Notes: generated from the letters alone by a model not told the origin. Positions 8,772 through 15,905 are shown, numbered from the stretch's first letter. The stretch is DNA of 21,055 bases from Candidatus Krumholzibacteriota bacterium (GCA_030630165.1 DAOVNN010000007.1:1-21055); one strand, 5' to 3'. Made by a program: numbers and translations.

Positions 8772-10320
8772 CAGCAGCAAAAACACCATCAGGGTCAGGT
8801 TCGCTCCGAGCCCGACCGGACATCTCCATGTCGGGGGGGCGAGGACGGCCCTTTACAACTGGCTGTACGCCAGAAAGACAGGCGGCGTATTCGTGCTCCG
8901 CATAGAGGATACCGACGCCCAGCGCTCAACGCGCGAATCGTACGAGGGAATACTCAGGGGGATGCGCTGGCTCGGACTTGACTGGGACGAGGGGCCCGAC
9001 GTGGGCGGCGATTACGGGCCGTACATACAGTCGGCCAGGGGCGTGCTGTATCATACCGACGCTGCCAGGCTGATCGAAGACGGCAAGGCGTATCACTGCT
9101 TCTGCACACCGGAGAGGCTCGAAGAACTCAGGCTCGAGCAGAAAGAGAAGAGGCTCCCGATAAAGTACGACGGCCTTTGCCGCGGTCTTTCAGTCGAAGA
9201 GGCGGACGAGAAGATCAAGGCCGGCGATCCGCATATCCTCCGTTTCAGGATGCCCGAAGAGGGCGAGGCGAGGTTCAGGGACATCGTCAGGGGCGATTTC
9301 AAAACAGCCAACACCGAGCTTGACGACTTTGTGCTGATAAAGTCAGACGGGCTTCCCACATACAATTTCGCTGTCGTCGTCGACGACGCGAGGATGAAGA
9401 TCAGTCACGTGATCAGAGGGGATGACCACATCTCCAATACGCCCCGGCAGGTCCACATATACCTGGCGCTCGGTTACAAGGTGCCGAAGTTCGCGCACCT
9501 GCCGATGATCCTCGGTGGGGACAGGGCGAGGCTGAGCAAGAGGCATGGAGCGGTATCGATCGACTGGTACGCTGACCAGCAGTATCTGCCCGACGCGATG
9601 GTCAACTATCTCGCTCTGCTCGGATGGTCGTTCGACGATAAGCAGGAGCTGTTCTCGCGAAAGGCGCTGACAGACAAGTTCTCGCTGAAGAAGGTGTCGA
9701 AGAATCCCGCGATGTTCGACAACGACAAGATGGAATACATCAACGCGGAGCACTTCAAGAAGCTGACACCGGCGCAGAAGGTAATGCATGTATATCATGT
9801 TCTGAAGGACGAAGGATATATCCCCGGTGATTTCCACGTCGATCTCGAGAACCCGGTCGATCTGAAGCTTGTTCCGGGTACTGAGCCGCTGACCGGCAAC
9901 GGCGAAAAATCCGGGGGCGACGAACTTGGACGCCTTTTTCTCATCGTCTCAGCGCTGGGGAACAGGTTGAAGCTCCTGAAGGACGCACCCGGTCATATCG
10001 GGTATTTCTTCAAGGATGACTATGAAGTGGACGACAACGCCGTCGAGACACATCTGACTCGAAGGGAGGTGCCCGAGCGCCTCGAAAAGCTCGCCGACAA
10101 GCTTGCGGGACTGAACTACTTTGACAGGGAGAGAGTGGAAGAGGTAGTCAGGGCCCTGGCCGACGAGATGGAGATCGAGGCGGGCGAACTGATTCATCCG
10201 GGCCGTGTCGCTCTCACTGGAGGCACGGTGTCTCCAGATATCTTTCAGGTCATAGTCCTCCTGGGCAAGGGAAAGACGGTCGAGCGCCTGAGGAAAGCTG
10301 CCGGCATCGCGAAACAGTGA
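8749..10320 (+). CDS. gltX: glutamyl-tRNA synthetase
   Basis: Class I aminoacyl-tRNA synthetase charging tRNA-Glu (and tRNA-Gln where the amidotransferase route is used). The HIGH-type signature is FAPSPTGHLHVGG (18-30) and the KMSKS-type signature is LSKRHG near residue 261; the segment SDGLPTYNFAVVVDD and GDDHISNTPRQ are typical of bacterial GluRS. The 523 aa are full length, with a helical C-terminal anticodon-binding region that has a Gly-rich insertion near residue 385. The ATG at 8749 is favoured (GAAGG 6-7 bases upstream); a second ATG at 8761 is possible. The gene overlaps the lipoprotein gene by 23 bases. It is followed 61 bases on by tRNA-Gln and then tRNA-Glu, the two tRNAs that GluRS recognises in bacteria lacking GlnRS. 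Whether this enzyme is discriminating cannot be read from the sequence by eye. Confidence 0.97.
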   Translation: MITIMTTDSSKNTIRVRFAPSPTGHLHVGGARTALYNWLYARKTGGVFVLRIEDTDAQRSTRESYEGILRGMRWLGLDWDEGPDVGGDYGPYIQSARGVLYHTDAARLIEDGKAYHCFCTPERLEELRLEQKEKRLPIKYDGLCRGLSVEEADEKIKAGDPHILRFRMPEEGEARFRDIVRGDFKTANTELDDFVLIKSDGLPTYNFAVVVDDARMKISHVIRGDDHISNTPRQVHIYLALGYKVPKFAHLPMILGGDRARLSKRHGAVSIDWYADQQYLPDAMVNYLALLGWSFDDKQELFSRKALTDKFSLKKVSKNPAMFDNDKMEYINAEHFKKLTPAQKVMHVYHVLKDEGYIPGDFHVDLENPVDLKLVPGTEPLTGNGEKSGGDELGRLFLIVSALGNRLKLLKDAPGHIGYFFKDDYEVDDNAVETHLTRREVPERLEKLADKLAGLNYFDRERVEEVVRALADEMEIEAGELIHPGRVALTGGTVSPDIFQVIVLLGKGKTVERLRKAAGIAKQ

Positions 10321-10381
10321 TTTTTTTTGACAAAGGATATTGCGCAGGCGCATCAAATTGTGTAACTTGTCTTGTACTTTC

Positions 10382-10455
10382 TGGAGAGTCGTCCAACGGT
10401 AGGACAGCTGACTCTGGATCAGCCGATGGGGGTTCGAGTCCTCCCTCTCCAGCCA
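10382..10455 (+). tRNA. tRNA-Gln (CUG anticodon)
   Basis: A 74-nt cloverleaf with encoded CCA: acceptor TGGAGAG/CTCTCCA, discriminator G73, D-arm GTCC/GGAC, anticodon stem GCTGA/TCAGC with loop CTCTGGA (anticodon CTG), T-arm GGGGG/CCTCC with one G·U. The weak U1-A72 first pair and G73 are typical of tRNA-Gln. It follows gltX closely and sits 11 bases before tRNA-Glu, so both are probably cut from one transcript. A TTGACA occurs at 10327-10332, but I see no good -10 box at the right distance. Confidence 0.96.
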
Positions 10456-10466
10456 TTTTATATTCA

Positions 10467-10541
10467 GGCCCCTTAGTCTAGTGGTCAGGACGCATGGTTC
10501 TCAGCCATGAATCAGGGGTTCGACTCCCCTAGGGGCTACCA
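10467..10541 (+). tRNA. tRNA-Glu (CUC anticodon)
   Basis: A 75-nt cloverleaf with encoded CCA: acceptor GGCCCCT/AGGGGCT, D-arm closing GTC/GAC, anticodon stem CATGG/CCATG with loop TTCTCAG (anticodon CTC), T-arm AGGGG/CCCCT and discriminator A73. The first acceptor pair is G1·U72, a wobble instead of the usual G-C. It is immediately followed by the 15-bp terminator hairpin, so it ends the gltX-tRNA transcript. Confidence 0.96.
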
Positions 10542-10545
10542 GATA

Positions 10546-10580
10546 AAAGAACCGGCTGCCATTACGGCAGCCGGTTCTTT
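10546..10580. terminator. bidirectional rho-independent terminator
   Basis: A perfect 15-bp stem (10546-10560 with 10566-10580) and a 5-base loop ATTAC. The outer AAAGA/TCTTT pairs supply T-runs on both strands, and the minus strand continues CTTTTATC. It sits between the plus-strand tRNA-Glu end and the minus-strand fmdB end, so it can stop both convergent transcripts. Confidence 0.9.
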
Positions 10581-10628
10581 GCTTGACCGGGTCGTAAACG
10601 GCGGACCGCCGCTCTATCCGAAGGGGTT

Positions 10629-10802
10629 TCAGCCGAAACCTCCCGACGGAGAGCACCCGGTCGCTGAACTGGCGAAGAGAGAGAGCTCCCTCTCGACGTC
10701 GTCGCTGTCGCAATCGGGGCAGGGAACCTTCTGCGAGGAGTTCAGGACGAGTTCCTCGAAGCGGTTCCCGCACGCGGTACATTTATATTCGTATATCGGC
10801 AT
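10629..10802 (-). CDS. FmdB-family zinc ribbon protein
   Basis: A 57-residue protein with the FmdB/regulatory zinc-ribbon layout: start MPIYEYKC, first knuckle CTAC (8-11), second knuckle CPDC (28-31), then an acidic stretch and a short Ser/Gly-rich tail. Four cysteines in two CxxC pairs should bind one zinc ion. The family is widespread and usually annotated as putative regulatory protein; no reaction is established. The start is clear: GGAGGAGA lies 4-5 bases upstream, inside the end of the preceding frame. The start codon touches the TAG of the upstream candidate selenoprotein frame (TAGATG), so the genes are translationally coupled. It is the last gene of the arsR unit. Confidence 0.9.
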   Translation of the reverse strand: MPIYEYKCTACGNRFEELVLNSSQKVPCPDCDSDDVERELSLFASSATGCSPSGGFG

Positions 10803-10970
10803 CTATTCTCCTCCGCTGTCCTTTTCTTCCTTCTTCTCTTTATTCTCATACCGGTCCCCGGTATCGCAGGTCCCGCCCATTCAGGTGGGAACGCCCATAC
10901 GGGGCAGCACTATCCTCATTATAACGATCCAGACGGCTACAAACAGCAACAGCTTCAGGATCTCACTCAT
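10803..10970 (-). CDS. candidate small membrane selenoprotein (UGA at codon 30)
   Basis: A 55-codon frame with an in-frame TGA at 10883-10881. Codons 1-29 encode MSEILKLLLFVAVW (start of one transmembrane helix, about residues 4-22) and end PRMGVPT; after the TGA the frame continues MGGTCDTGDRYENK and a Lys/Glu tail to a TAG at 10805-10803. If the TGA is read as selenocysteine, the product has U30 and Cys35 (U-x4-C) on the face following the helix, a plausible redox or metal/thiol-binding pair. Supporting points: ATGA overlap with the arsR stop, TAG directly abutting the fmdB ATG, a SECIS-like hairpin at the right distance, and no other stop in the frame. If the TGA is a true stop, the gene is a 29-residue membrane peptide (10881-10970). 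I do not recognise a named family. Selenocysteine is an inference; the coding of the first 29 codons is well supported by coupling. Confidence 0.65.
10848..10864 (-). promoter_or_regulatory. candidate bacterial SECIS hairpin
   Basis: On the minus strand ATACCGG (10864-10858), loop GGA, CCGGTAT (10854-10848): a perfect 7-bp stem, or 6 bp with a GGGAC loop. The apical loop begins 22-23 bases after the in-frame UGA and starts with G, which meets the general bacterial SECIS description (loop roughly 16-37 nt after UGA with a G in the first two loop positions). I do not see the bulged U known from E. coli fdhF. No T-run follows, so it is not a terminator. Confidence 0.55.
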
Positions 10971-11398
10971 TCCGTTTTGCCTCCGGTCGCCGGCCGGCCG
11001 GCAGGGGGAATACCGGTTCCCCCCGTCGATTGCCGGGTATAAACACTGCGCAGCGCATCCAGTCGATCCGATGTCGTGTCTTCGATCGATCTGCAGACCA
11101 TTCGGCAGATATCCTCGGGAAGGGTGCTGGTAAGGCTGTAGAAGATCTTCCTGTGGTCCCGCCGGGTACTGACCAGATCGTGCCGACGCAGTATGCTCAG
11201 ATGCTTTGAAACGCAGGCCTGACCGTAGCCCGTTTCATCGACGATGCATGAAACGTTCTTTTCGCCGCCGCAGAGACAGTGGATTATGGCGAGCCTCGCT
11301 GGGTCCGACATCGCCCTTAACCTGCCTGCTATCTCTTCGAAGGTCCCGTTATCATTTTTCGCGGTCAAGTCTGCTCCTTTCATATTCTCAAATACCAA
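10967..11398 (-). CDS. ArsR/SmtB-family transcriptional regulator
   Basis: Winged-helix repressor that normally leaves DNA when it binds metal or metalloid ions or is oxidised. The HTH core runs from MSDPARLAIIHCL (30-42) through YGQACVSKHLSILRRHDLV (58-76) to the wing RRDHRKIFYSL (79-89). It is cysteine-rich: Cys41 and Cys43, Cys51 in the alpha-3 position where ArsR/CadC have CVC, Cys62 in the recognition helix, and Cys98/Cys102 in the C-terminal helix; the exact sensor site is unclear. The C-terminal 20 residues are a Gly/Pro-rich tail. The start is uncertain: TTG at 11398, ATG at 11383, or TTG at 11368, which has AAAGGAG 5 bases upstream. Its stop overlaps the start of the candidate selenoprotein (ATGA). 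It probably regulates its own operon through the repeats just upstream. Confidence 0.93.
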   Translation of the reverse strand: MVFENMKGADLTAKNDNGTFEEIAGRLRAMSDPARLAIIHCLCGGEKNVSCIVDETGYGQACVSKHLSILRRHDLVSTRRDHRKIFYSLTSTLPEDICRMVCRSIEDTTSDRLDALRSVYTRQSTGGTGIPPAGRPATGGKTE

Positions 11399-11440
11399 TA
11401 TAACAATATGAAAAGATAGTCAAGGAGTTATTTGAATATT
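11381..11440 (-). promoter_or_regulatory. arsR promoter and likely operator repeats
   Basis: On the minus strand TTGACT (-35) is followed by about 15 bases and TATATT (-10). The region holds two related sites in opposite orientation: TATTTGAGAATATG (minus strand, 11394-11381) and TATTTGAATATT (plus strand, 11429-11440), and a 30-base stretch 11381-11410 with outer ends CATATT/AATATG. AT-rich interrupted palindromes of this kind over the promoter are typical ArsR/SmtB operators, so autoregulation is likely. Confidence 0.55.
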
Positions 11441-11472
11441 TCGGGATTATTTAGAGGGAATGGAGGAGAGGT

Positions 11473-12804
11473 TCAGATCCTGATCTTCTTCCAGCCTCCC
11501 TCACGGAACTTCCAGGCCATCATGAGGGAGAAGACGATCATATAGAAGTAGAGACCGAGCCACGCGACAGTCATGCTCCCCCCGTAGCGCTCCACGGCCA
11601 GCCATGAGAAGGGGATCATCACTATCCATATGCAGATCATCTCGCAGATCATCACGTACATCGTGCTGCCCGCTCCCTGAAGCGTTCGCGAGAGCACGAT
11701 GCCGACACCGTCGATAAGCTGGAACGCTCCGAGCAGCCTGAACGCGTTGACCCCGATTTCTATCGTCTCGGGAGAATCGGAGAAGATGCCCATTATCTGG
11801 CGGGGAAAGAACATGAAGAGGGTACCTGTTATTCCCATCAGCACCGAGCCGATCACCGCCGATCTCCACCCGTAGCGCGCCGCGAGTGATCTCTTTCCCT
11901 CTCCGAGGCTTCTGCCGACAAGTGTCGCCGAGGCTACTCCGACCGACATCCCGATCATGAACGAGAGGTTGAACGCCTTGAATATGATGTTGCTGATCGC
12001 CAGTTCCTTTACCCCGATCCTTCCGATGAAGCTGAGAAATACGAGGAACCCGACAATCGACACGCTTTGCACGGCCCTCGGAGCCGAGATTCGGACGATC
12101 GTGCGTATGATCTCCGACGAGAGCAGTCCTGCCCCGCGGCGGGCTGTCCCGGCGAGGATCCGCCAGTAGACGAGGACCAGGTAGAGGATCAGGCCGATGG
12201 CCGTGGAGATCACGGAGGCGATTGCCGCTCCCCTTACCTCGAGTCGGGGGAATCCGAGTTTTCCGAATATCAGGACCGAGTTGAGCAGAATGTTGAGCAG
12301 GTTGACTATTATCGATACCGTCATGTCTATTCTGACCCTGGCCACTCCGAAGACGAATCCCCTCAGGGTGAATATCATCACCATCGTAAAGAGGCCGAGG
12401 AACCTTATCTCGAGATAGGGGACCCCCGTGGCGACGATGCCGGGGTCGCCGGAAAGAAGAGAAAATATCCGGGGGGTGAAGAAGTATCCTGCGGCCGAGG
12501 CGGTGAGCCCGACGGCGAAAGCGAGCAGAAGGGAGTTCGCCACGATGCGCGGAAACTCCTCCGGGCGGTTCTCGCCGAGCCGCCGCGATGTAAGCGCCTG
12601 CGTGCCGATGTTGAGAGCGCCGAATACGAGGACCGCTACGAGTATGAAGAAGGAGCCGAGACCGACCGCGGCCAGGGAGACATCGCCCAGCCGCCCGACC
12701 ATCGCGGTGTCGACGATATTCAGCGTCGTGTGGGAGATCATTCCGGCTATGACAGGGAGGGCCAGCCGCACTATCTCCCTGTTCATGTCTGATCCGGTCT
12801 TCAT
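11473..12804 (-). CDS. MATE-family efflux transporter
   Basis: A 443-aa multidrug and toxic compound extrusion transporter with about 12 hydrophobic helices in two related halves; such proteins export cationic drugs, organic compounds or metabolites in exchange for Na+ or H+. The N-terminal signature NREIVRLALPVIAGMISHT and the early VDTAMVGRLGDVSLAAVGLG are characteristic of the NorM/DinF superfamily; VGRSLGEGKR in the middle repeats the motif of the first half (TSRRLGENR). The ATG at 12804 is favoured (AAAGG 6 bases upstream); a second ATG at 12786 would remove six residues. It begins 26 bases after the NhaC-type gene, so it is the last gene of the DUF362-antiporter-MATE operon. The substrate cannot be inferred. 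Confidence 0.95.
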   Translation of the reverse strand: MKTGSDMNREIVRLALPVIAGMISHTTLNIVDTAMVGRLGDVSLAAVGLGSFFILVAVLVFGALNIGTQALTSRRLGENRPEEFPRIVANSLLLAFAVGLTASAAGYFFTPRIFSLLSGDPGIVATGVPYLEIRFLGLFTMVMIFTLRGFVFGVARVRIDMTVSIIVNLLNILLNSVLIFGKLGFPRLEVRGAAIASVISTAIGLILYLVLVYWRILAGTARRGAGLLSSEIIRTIVRISAPRAVQSVSIVGFLVFLSFIGRIGVKELAISNIIFKAFNLSFMIGMSVGVASATLVGRSLGEGKRSLAARYGWRSAVIGSVLMGITGTLFMFFPRQIMGIFSDSPETIEIGVNAFRLLGAFQLIDGVGIVLSRTLQGAGSTMYVMICEMICIWIVMIPFSWLAVERYGGSMTVAWLGLYFYMIVFSLMMAWKFREGGWKKIRI

Positions 12805-12830
12805 TATCGCCTTTGCGGTTAAGGGCTGTC

Positions 12831-14747
12831 TCAGTCGATATCGACCGGCTTGCCCGCGAATCTGACGAATGCCAGCAGAAATCCGGTGCCGATTGCAAGC
12901 GAGAAGGCAGCCGGGACTCCGATGGCGAGAAGGAGGTACCCGAATATGATGGATACGCCCCCGACGGTCAGCGCATAAGGGAGCTGGGTGCGGACGTGGT
13001 CGACATGATCGGCCCCGGACGCCATCGATGACATTATCGTCGTGTCAGAGATCGGCGAGCAGTGATCGCCGAACACAGCTCCGGCGAGGATAGCTGCGAT
13101 CGACGAATACAGAACGCGGTCGAGCGCTGCGCCTTCTCCCGCCGCGTCGGCGAACGTGCCGTAGACGAGCGGGATGACAATGGGTGTAAGTATCGACATC
13201 GTGCCCCACGATGTGCCGGTGGAGAACGAGATGCCGACAGCCAGCAGGAATACGAGCATCGGAAGGAAGCGTGGAGAGATGATACCAGACAGGTGATAGA
13301 CGAGATAGTCGGCAGTCCTTATCTCGGCGCAGACCTTGCCGATGCACCATGCGAGAACAAGGATGATCATCGCCGGTACCATCGATTTGATCCCGTTGAC
13401 CAGGGCCATCATCGTGTGTGTGAGGTCGAGAAGCCTCTGGCCGAGGGCGAGTGAGGCAGCTACGAGGCATCCCGAGAAGGATGCCCAGAGCAGCGCCTTG
13501 AAGGAATCCGACTCCTTTATGATGTCGAGCAGTCCCGTTCCTGTGATCCCTTCCGCGGCCAGGGATGACTTTCCGGTCATGATAAGTCCGACGATCGTGA
13601 CGATGATCACTGTCAATATCGGAAGCACTCCGTTGAAGAAGCGGGGGACAGCCTCTGGGGCGGGAGCGATGCTCTCGGCGTCCATATTCGACATCGGAAC
13701 GGCCGAGTCGCTTGCGATTCTGCCGGTAGTCCTCGCGCGGCGCTCCGCTTTGTACATCAGGGAGTAGTCCCTCCCCGAGAGCACGATTATCAGAACGAAG
13801 AGGATCGCCATGATCGGATAGAAGTTGTACGGGATAGCGGAGACGAACGTGGCGAGCGGATTGCGGTCGACACCGAGCGCGACGAACGACTGGGCGATAA
13901 GTGAGATCTGAAATCCTATCCAGCTCGTTATCACGGCGAGTACCGTTACAGGCGCCGCGGTGGAGTCGACTATGTACGAGAGTTTCTCCCGCGAGATCTT
14001 CAGCTTGTCAGTCAGGGGCCGCATCGAGTTGCCGACTATTAGAGTGTTAGTGTAATCATCGAAGAAGATCAGGACCCCGAGCAGCCAGGTGGTCAATTGC
14101 CCGCGCTTCGGAGTAGTGGCGAGGCGGGAAACCTTGTCGACGATCCCCTGCATTCCGCCCATCCTCGAAGTGATGCCGACCATGCCGCCGAGAAGAAGAG
14201 TGAATACTACGATCGAGACGTGGTCCGCGCCTTCCTCGGGACTCGACAGCGTACCTATGATATAGTAGTCGACTACGTGAAGGAGCGAGCCCAGCGGTTG
14301 GTATCCCCAGAGGATGAACGATCCGAGCCAGACTCCGGCGAGCAGTGCGACGATCACCTGTCTGAAGGCGAGCGCGAAGACGATCGCGATCAGAGGCGGC
14401 AGGATCGAGAGCAGCCCGTTTACAGCCCTCGTTTCGACTTTCCAGCTCTTTCCGCCCGCTGTCGTGGTGACCCTGTGAGCGCCGGGATCATGGACCTCTA
14501 ACATCGGGGGAGAGGTCCTCAGGCCCTCTGAAGTGCCCGAATAGACTATTTCTCCGTCCAGCGCGACGGTGACGGGGATGTCGATCGCACCGAACTCCCC
14601 GGTATATCCTGCGGGCGGCAGGTATTTAAATGGTACGTCCGTAAGAACGGTAGTACCGGGTGACGCGTTGAGGGACGACGGAAGCATATACAGTATGGCC
14701 GCGAAGAGAAGCATCGTCATTGCAAGCCGTCGTCCGTTATCGCTCAT
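12831..14747 (-). CDS. NhaC-type Na+/H+ antiporter with extracytoplasmic N-domain
   Basis: A 638-aa ion-coupled transporter of the NhaC / C4-dicarboxylate-carrier-like group. The antiporter part starts near residue 112 and has the hallmark block FFDDYTNTLIVGNSMRP (228-244) followed by VDSTAAPVTVLAVITSWIGF, and a matching C-terminal half with GTSWGTMSILTPIVIPL and GDHCSPISDTTIMSS. In front of it are a signal-peptide-like hydrophobic stretch (8-28) and about 80 residues without membrane segments that look beta-rich (VTVALDGEIVYSG, HDPGAHRVTTTAGGK), so they should lie outside the cytoplasmic membrane. The ATG overlaps the stop of the upstream ferredoxin-type gene (ATGA); the frame extends further upstream to 14921 only inside that gene. 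The exchanged solute is unknown: Na+/H+ is the family default, but some relatives move amino acids or malate/lactate. Confidence 0.93.
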   Translation of the reverse strand: MSDNGRRLAMTMLLFAAILYMLPSSLNASPGTTVLTDVPFKYLPPAGYTGEFGAIDIPVTVALDGEIVYSGTSEGLRTSPPMLEVHDPGAHRVTTTAGGKSWKVETRAVNGLLSILPPLIAIVFALAFRQVIVALLAGVWLGSFILWGYQPLGSLLHVVDYYIIGTLSSPEEGADHVSIVVFTLLLGGMVGITSRMGGMQGIVDKVSRLATTPKRGQLTTWLLGVLIFFDDYTNTLIVGNSMRPLTDKLKISREKLSYIVDSTAAPVTVLAVITSWIGFQISLIAQSFVALGVDRNPLATFVSAIPYNFYPIMAILFVLIIVLSGRDYSLMYKAERRARTTGRIASDSAVPMSNMDAESIAPAPEAVPRFFNGVLPILTVIIVTIVGLIMTGKSSLAAEGITGTGLLDIIKESDSFKALLWASFSGCLVAASLALGQRLLDLTHTMMALVNGIKSMVPAMIILVLAWCIGKVCAEIRTADYLVYHLSGIISPRFLPMLVFLLAVGISFSTGTSWGTMSILTPIVIPLVYGTFADAAGEGAALDRVLYSSIAAILAGAVFGDHCSPISDTTIMSSMASGADHVDHVRTQLPYALTVGGVSIIFGYLLLAIGVPAAFSLAIGTGFLLAFVRFAGKPVDID

Positions 14748-15766
14748 CAACCGATCTCCTTGATCGTCACTTCCATGTCTCTGCCCATCAGGCGGGCCGC
14801 TTCCTCTACGTGCGGATACGAAGATTTTTTGTTGTACTCGGCGAATCTGTCCTTTGATCCGGTCTCCCTTTGAAGTATGTCGAGTGAAGCGATATCGACA
14901 GACACCATGTCCGCTCCGCACACGAATCCGGAATCATCAGCAAGCACCGGACCCGCGTCTGCGACACAGTCGCAAAGTTGAGTCATGTTCTGCATCACGT
15001 TTATCGCATAACTCTTCCCGAATTTTTCAAGAGCGATCGTTGCGGCTTCCGCGAGAAGAAAATCAAATTTCGCTGTTTTTGGAGAGATGCAGTTTTCCGG
15101 ACATGAGATGATACAGTTGCTGCAGCCGGGACACCACGAGGCATCGAAGAACGGACGTCCTTTTTCCAGTCTGATGTTGTCGGTCGGACAGTTTTCAACG
15201 CACGCTCCGCATTCAGTGCACCCGTCTCCATACACTGGTTCGCCGCCAGTGTGAATCGCACCCTTCGTGGATTTGGACATGCATCCCATCCCGACATTCT
15301 TGATCGCGCCTCCCATACCCGAACAGATGTGTCCCTTGAAATGCGACAGCAGAAGTACCCCGTCCGCTTCGAGAGGTTCGGAGCACAACTCATATGCCAT
15401 GAGCTCACCCTTGAACGTCTCCGACCGGTTCGATATGACTATCGGCACGCCCACTGAATCTTTCGTAAATCCGTTCCTTGCAGCGCTTTCGAGATATCCA
15501 GCCTCGTTGTTTCTAGGGCTCGAATAGACTACCGGGGAATCGAATATGAACGGCCTGCATCCCTGCGACTCGAGAACGTCGATCACTTTTTTTGCGAGCT
15601 GCGCGGTGACGTGCGTTCTGTTTCCTGGTTCTCCCATGTGCATCTTGACGAGGATCGAATCCCCTTCAGAAAATACAGAGCTGAATTCTTTATCGAGAAA
15701 TTCAACGAGATCATCTTCATCTTTTATGTGTGTAACATCACTTGTCATCGAGTTGTGTTTTTCCAT
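14747..15766 (-). CDS. DUF362-type protein with two [4Fe-4S] clusters
   Basis: A 339-aa cytoplasmic iron-sulfur protein. The N-terminal two thirds carry DUF362 blocks (ILVKMHMGEPGNRTHV, FDSPVVYSSPRN, LLLSHFKGHICSGMGGAIKN); the ferredoxin insert has two CxxCxxCxxxCP motifs, CTECGACVENCP and CPGCSNCIISCP, near residues 197-225, each for one [4Fe-4S] cluster. The remainder (CDCVADAGPVLADDSGFVCG, DIASLD) is also usual in this family. Its reaction is not established; an electron-transfer or redox-sensing role is inferred from the clusters. It is the first gene of the operon that continues into the antiporter (ATGA overlap) and the MATE exporter, and it has a good promoter upstream. The ATG at 15766 has no strong ribosome site; an ATG at 15748 is an alternative. 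Confidence 0.93.
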   Translation of the reverse strand: MEKHNSMTSDVTHIKDEDDLVEFLDKEFSSVFSEGDSILVKMHMGEPGNRTHVTAQLAKKVIDVLESQGCRPFIFDSPVVYSSPRNNEAGYLESAARNGFTKDSVGVPIVISNRSETFKGELMAYELCSEPLEADGVLLLSHFKGHICSGMGGAIKNVGMGCMSKSTKGAIHTGGEPVYGDGCTECGACVENCPTDNIRLEKGRPFFDASWCPGCSNCIISCPENCISPKTAKFDFLLAEAATIALEKFGKSYAINVMQNMTQLCDCVADAGPVLADDSGFVCGADMVSVDIASLDILQRETGSKDRFAEYNKKSSYPHVEEAARLMGRDMEVTIKEIG

Positions 15767-15805
15767 CTTTTAACAGAAGTAAAAAATCTTGTTGATCCGA
15801 TGGCG

Positions 15806-15834
15806 ATGATACCAATGTGAAAAATTCATGTCAA
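15806..15834 (-). promoter_or_regulatory. promoter of the DUF362-antiporter-MATE operon
   Basis: On the minus strand TTGACA (15834-15829), a 17-base spacer and TATCAT (15811-15806), giving a start near 15799 and a leader of about 33 bases. It is divergent from the promoter of the H1-like gene; between the two lies an A+T-rich stretch (about 15850-15905) very unlike the surrounding DNA, which could carry UP-element or nucleoid-protein sites. Confidence 0.65.
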
Positions 15835-15905
15835 TGCGTGCTTGTGTTCATGCATTATGGCGCAAAAAATAAAACGAAATAATTTAAAAAAAAGAATTAA
15901 AACCC

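Noticed and set aside
7827..8789. Minus-strand frame covering the whole lipoprotein gene
   Set aside because: The plus-strand gene has a signal peptide, lipobox, ATGA coupling and overlap with gltX; the opposite frame has none of these.
10327..10332. TTGACA before the tRNA-Gln/tRNA-Glu pair as a dedicated promoter
   Set aside because: No acceptable -10 box lies 16-18 bases downstream; the tRNAs may be read from gltX or from a weaker promoter I cannot define.
10803..10880. Separate 25-codon gene starting with the ATG right after the UGA
   Set aside because: That ATG has no ribosome site, and its product makes more sense as the tail of the upstream frame; kept as the fallback if the UGA is a true stop.
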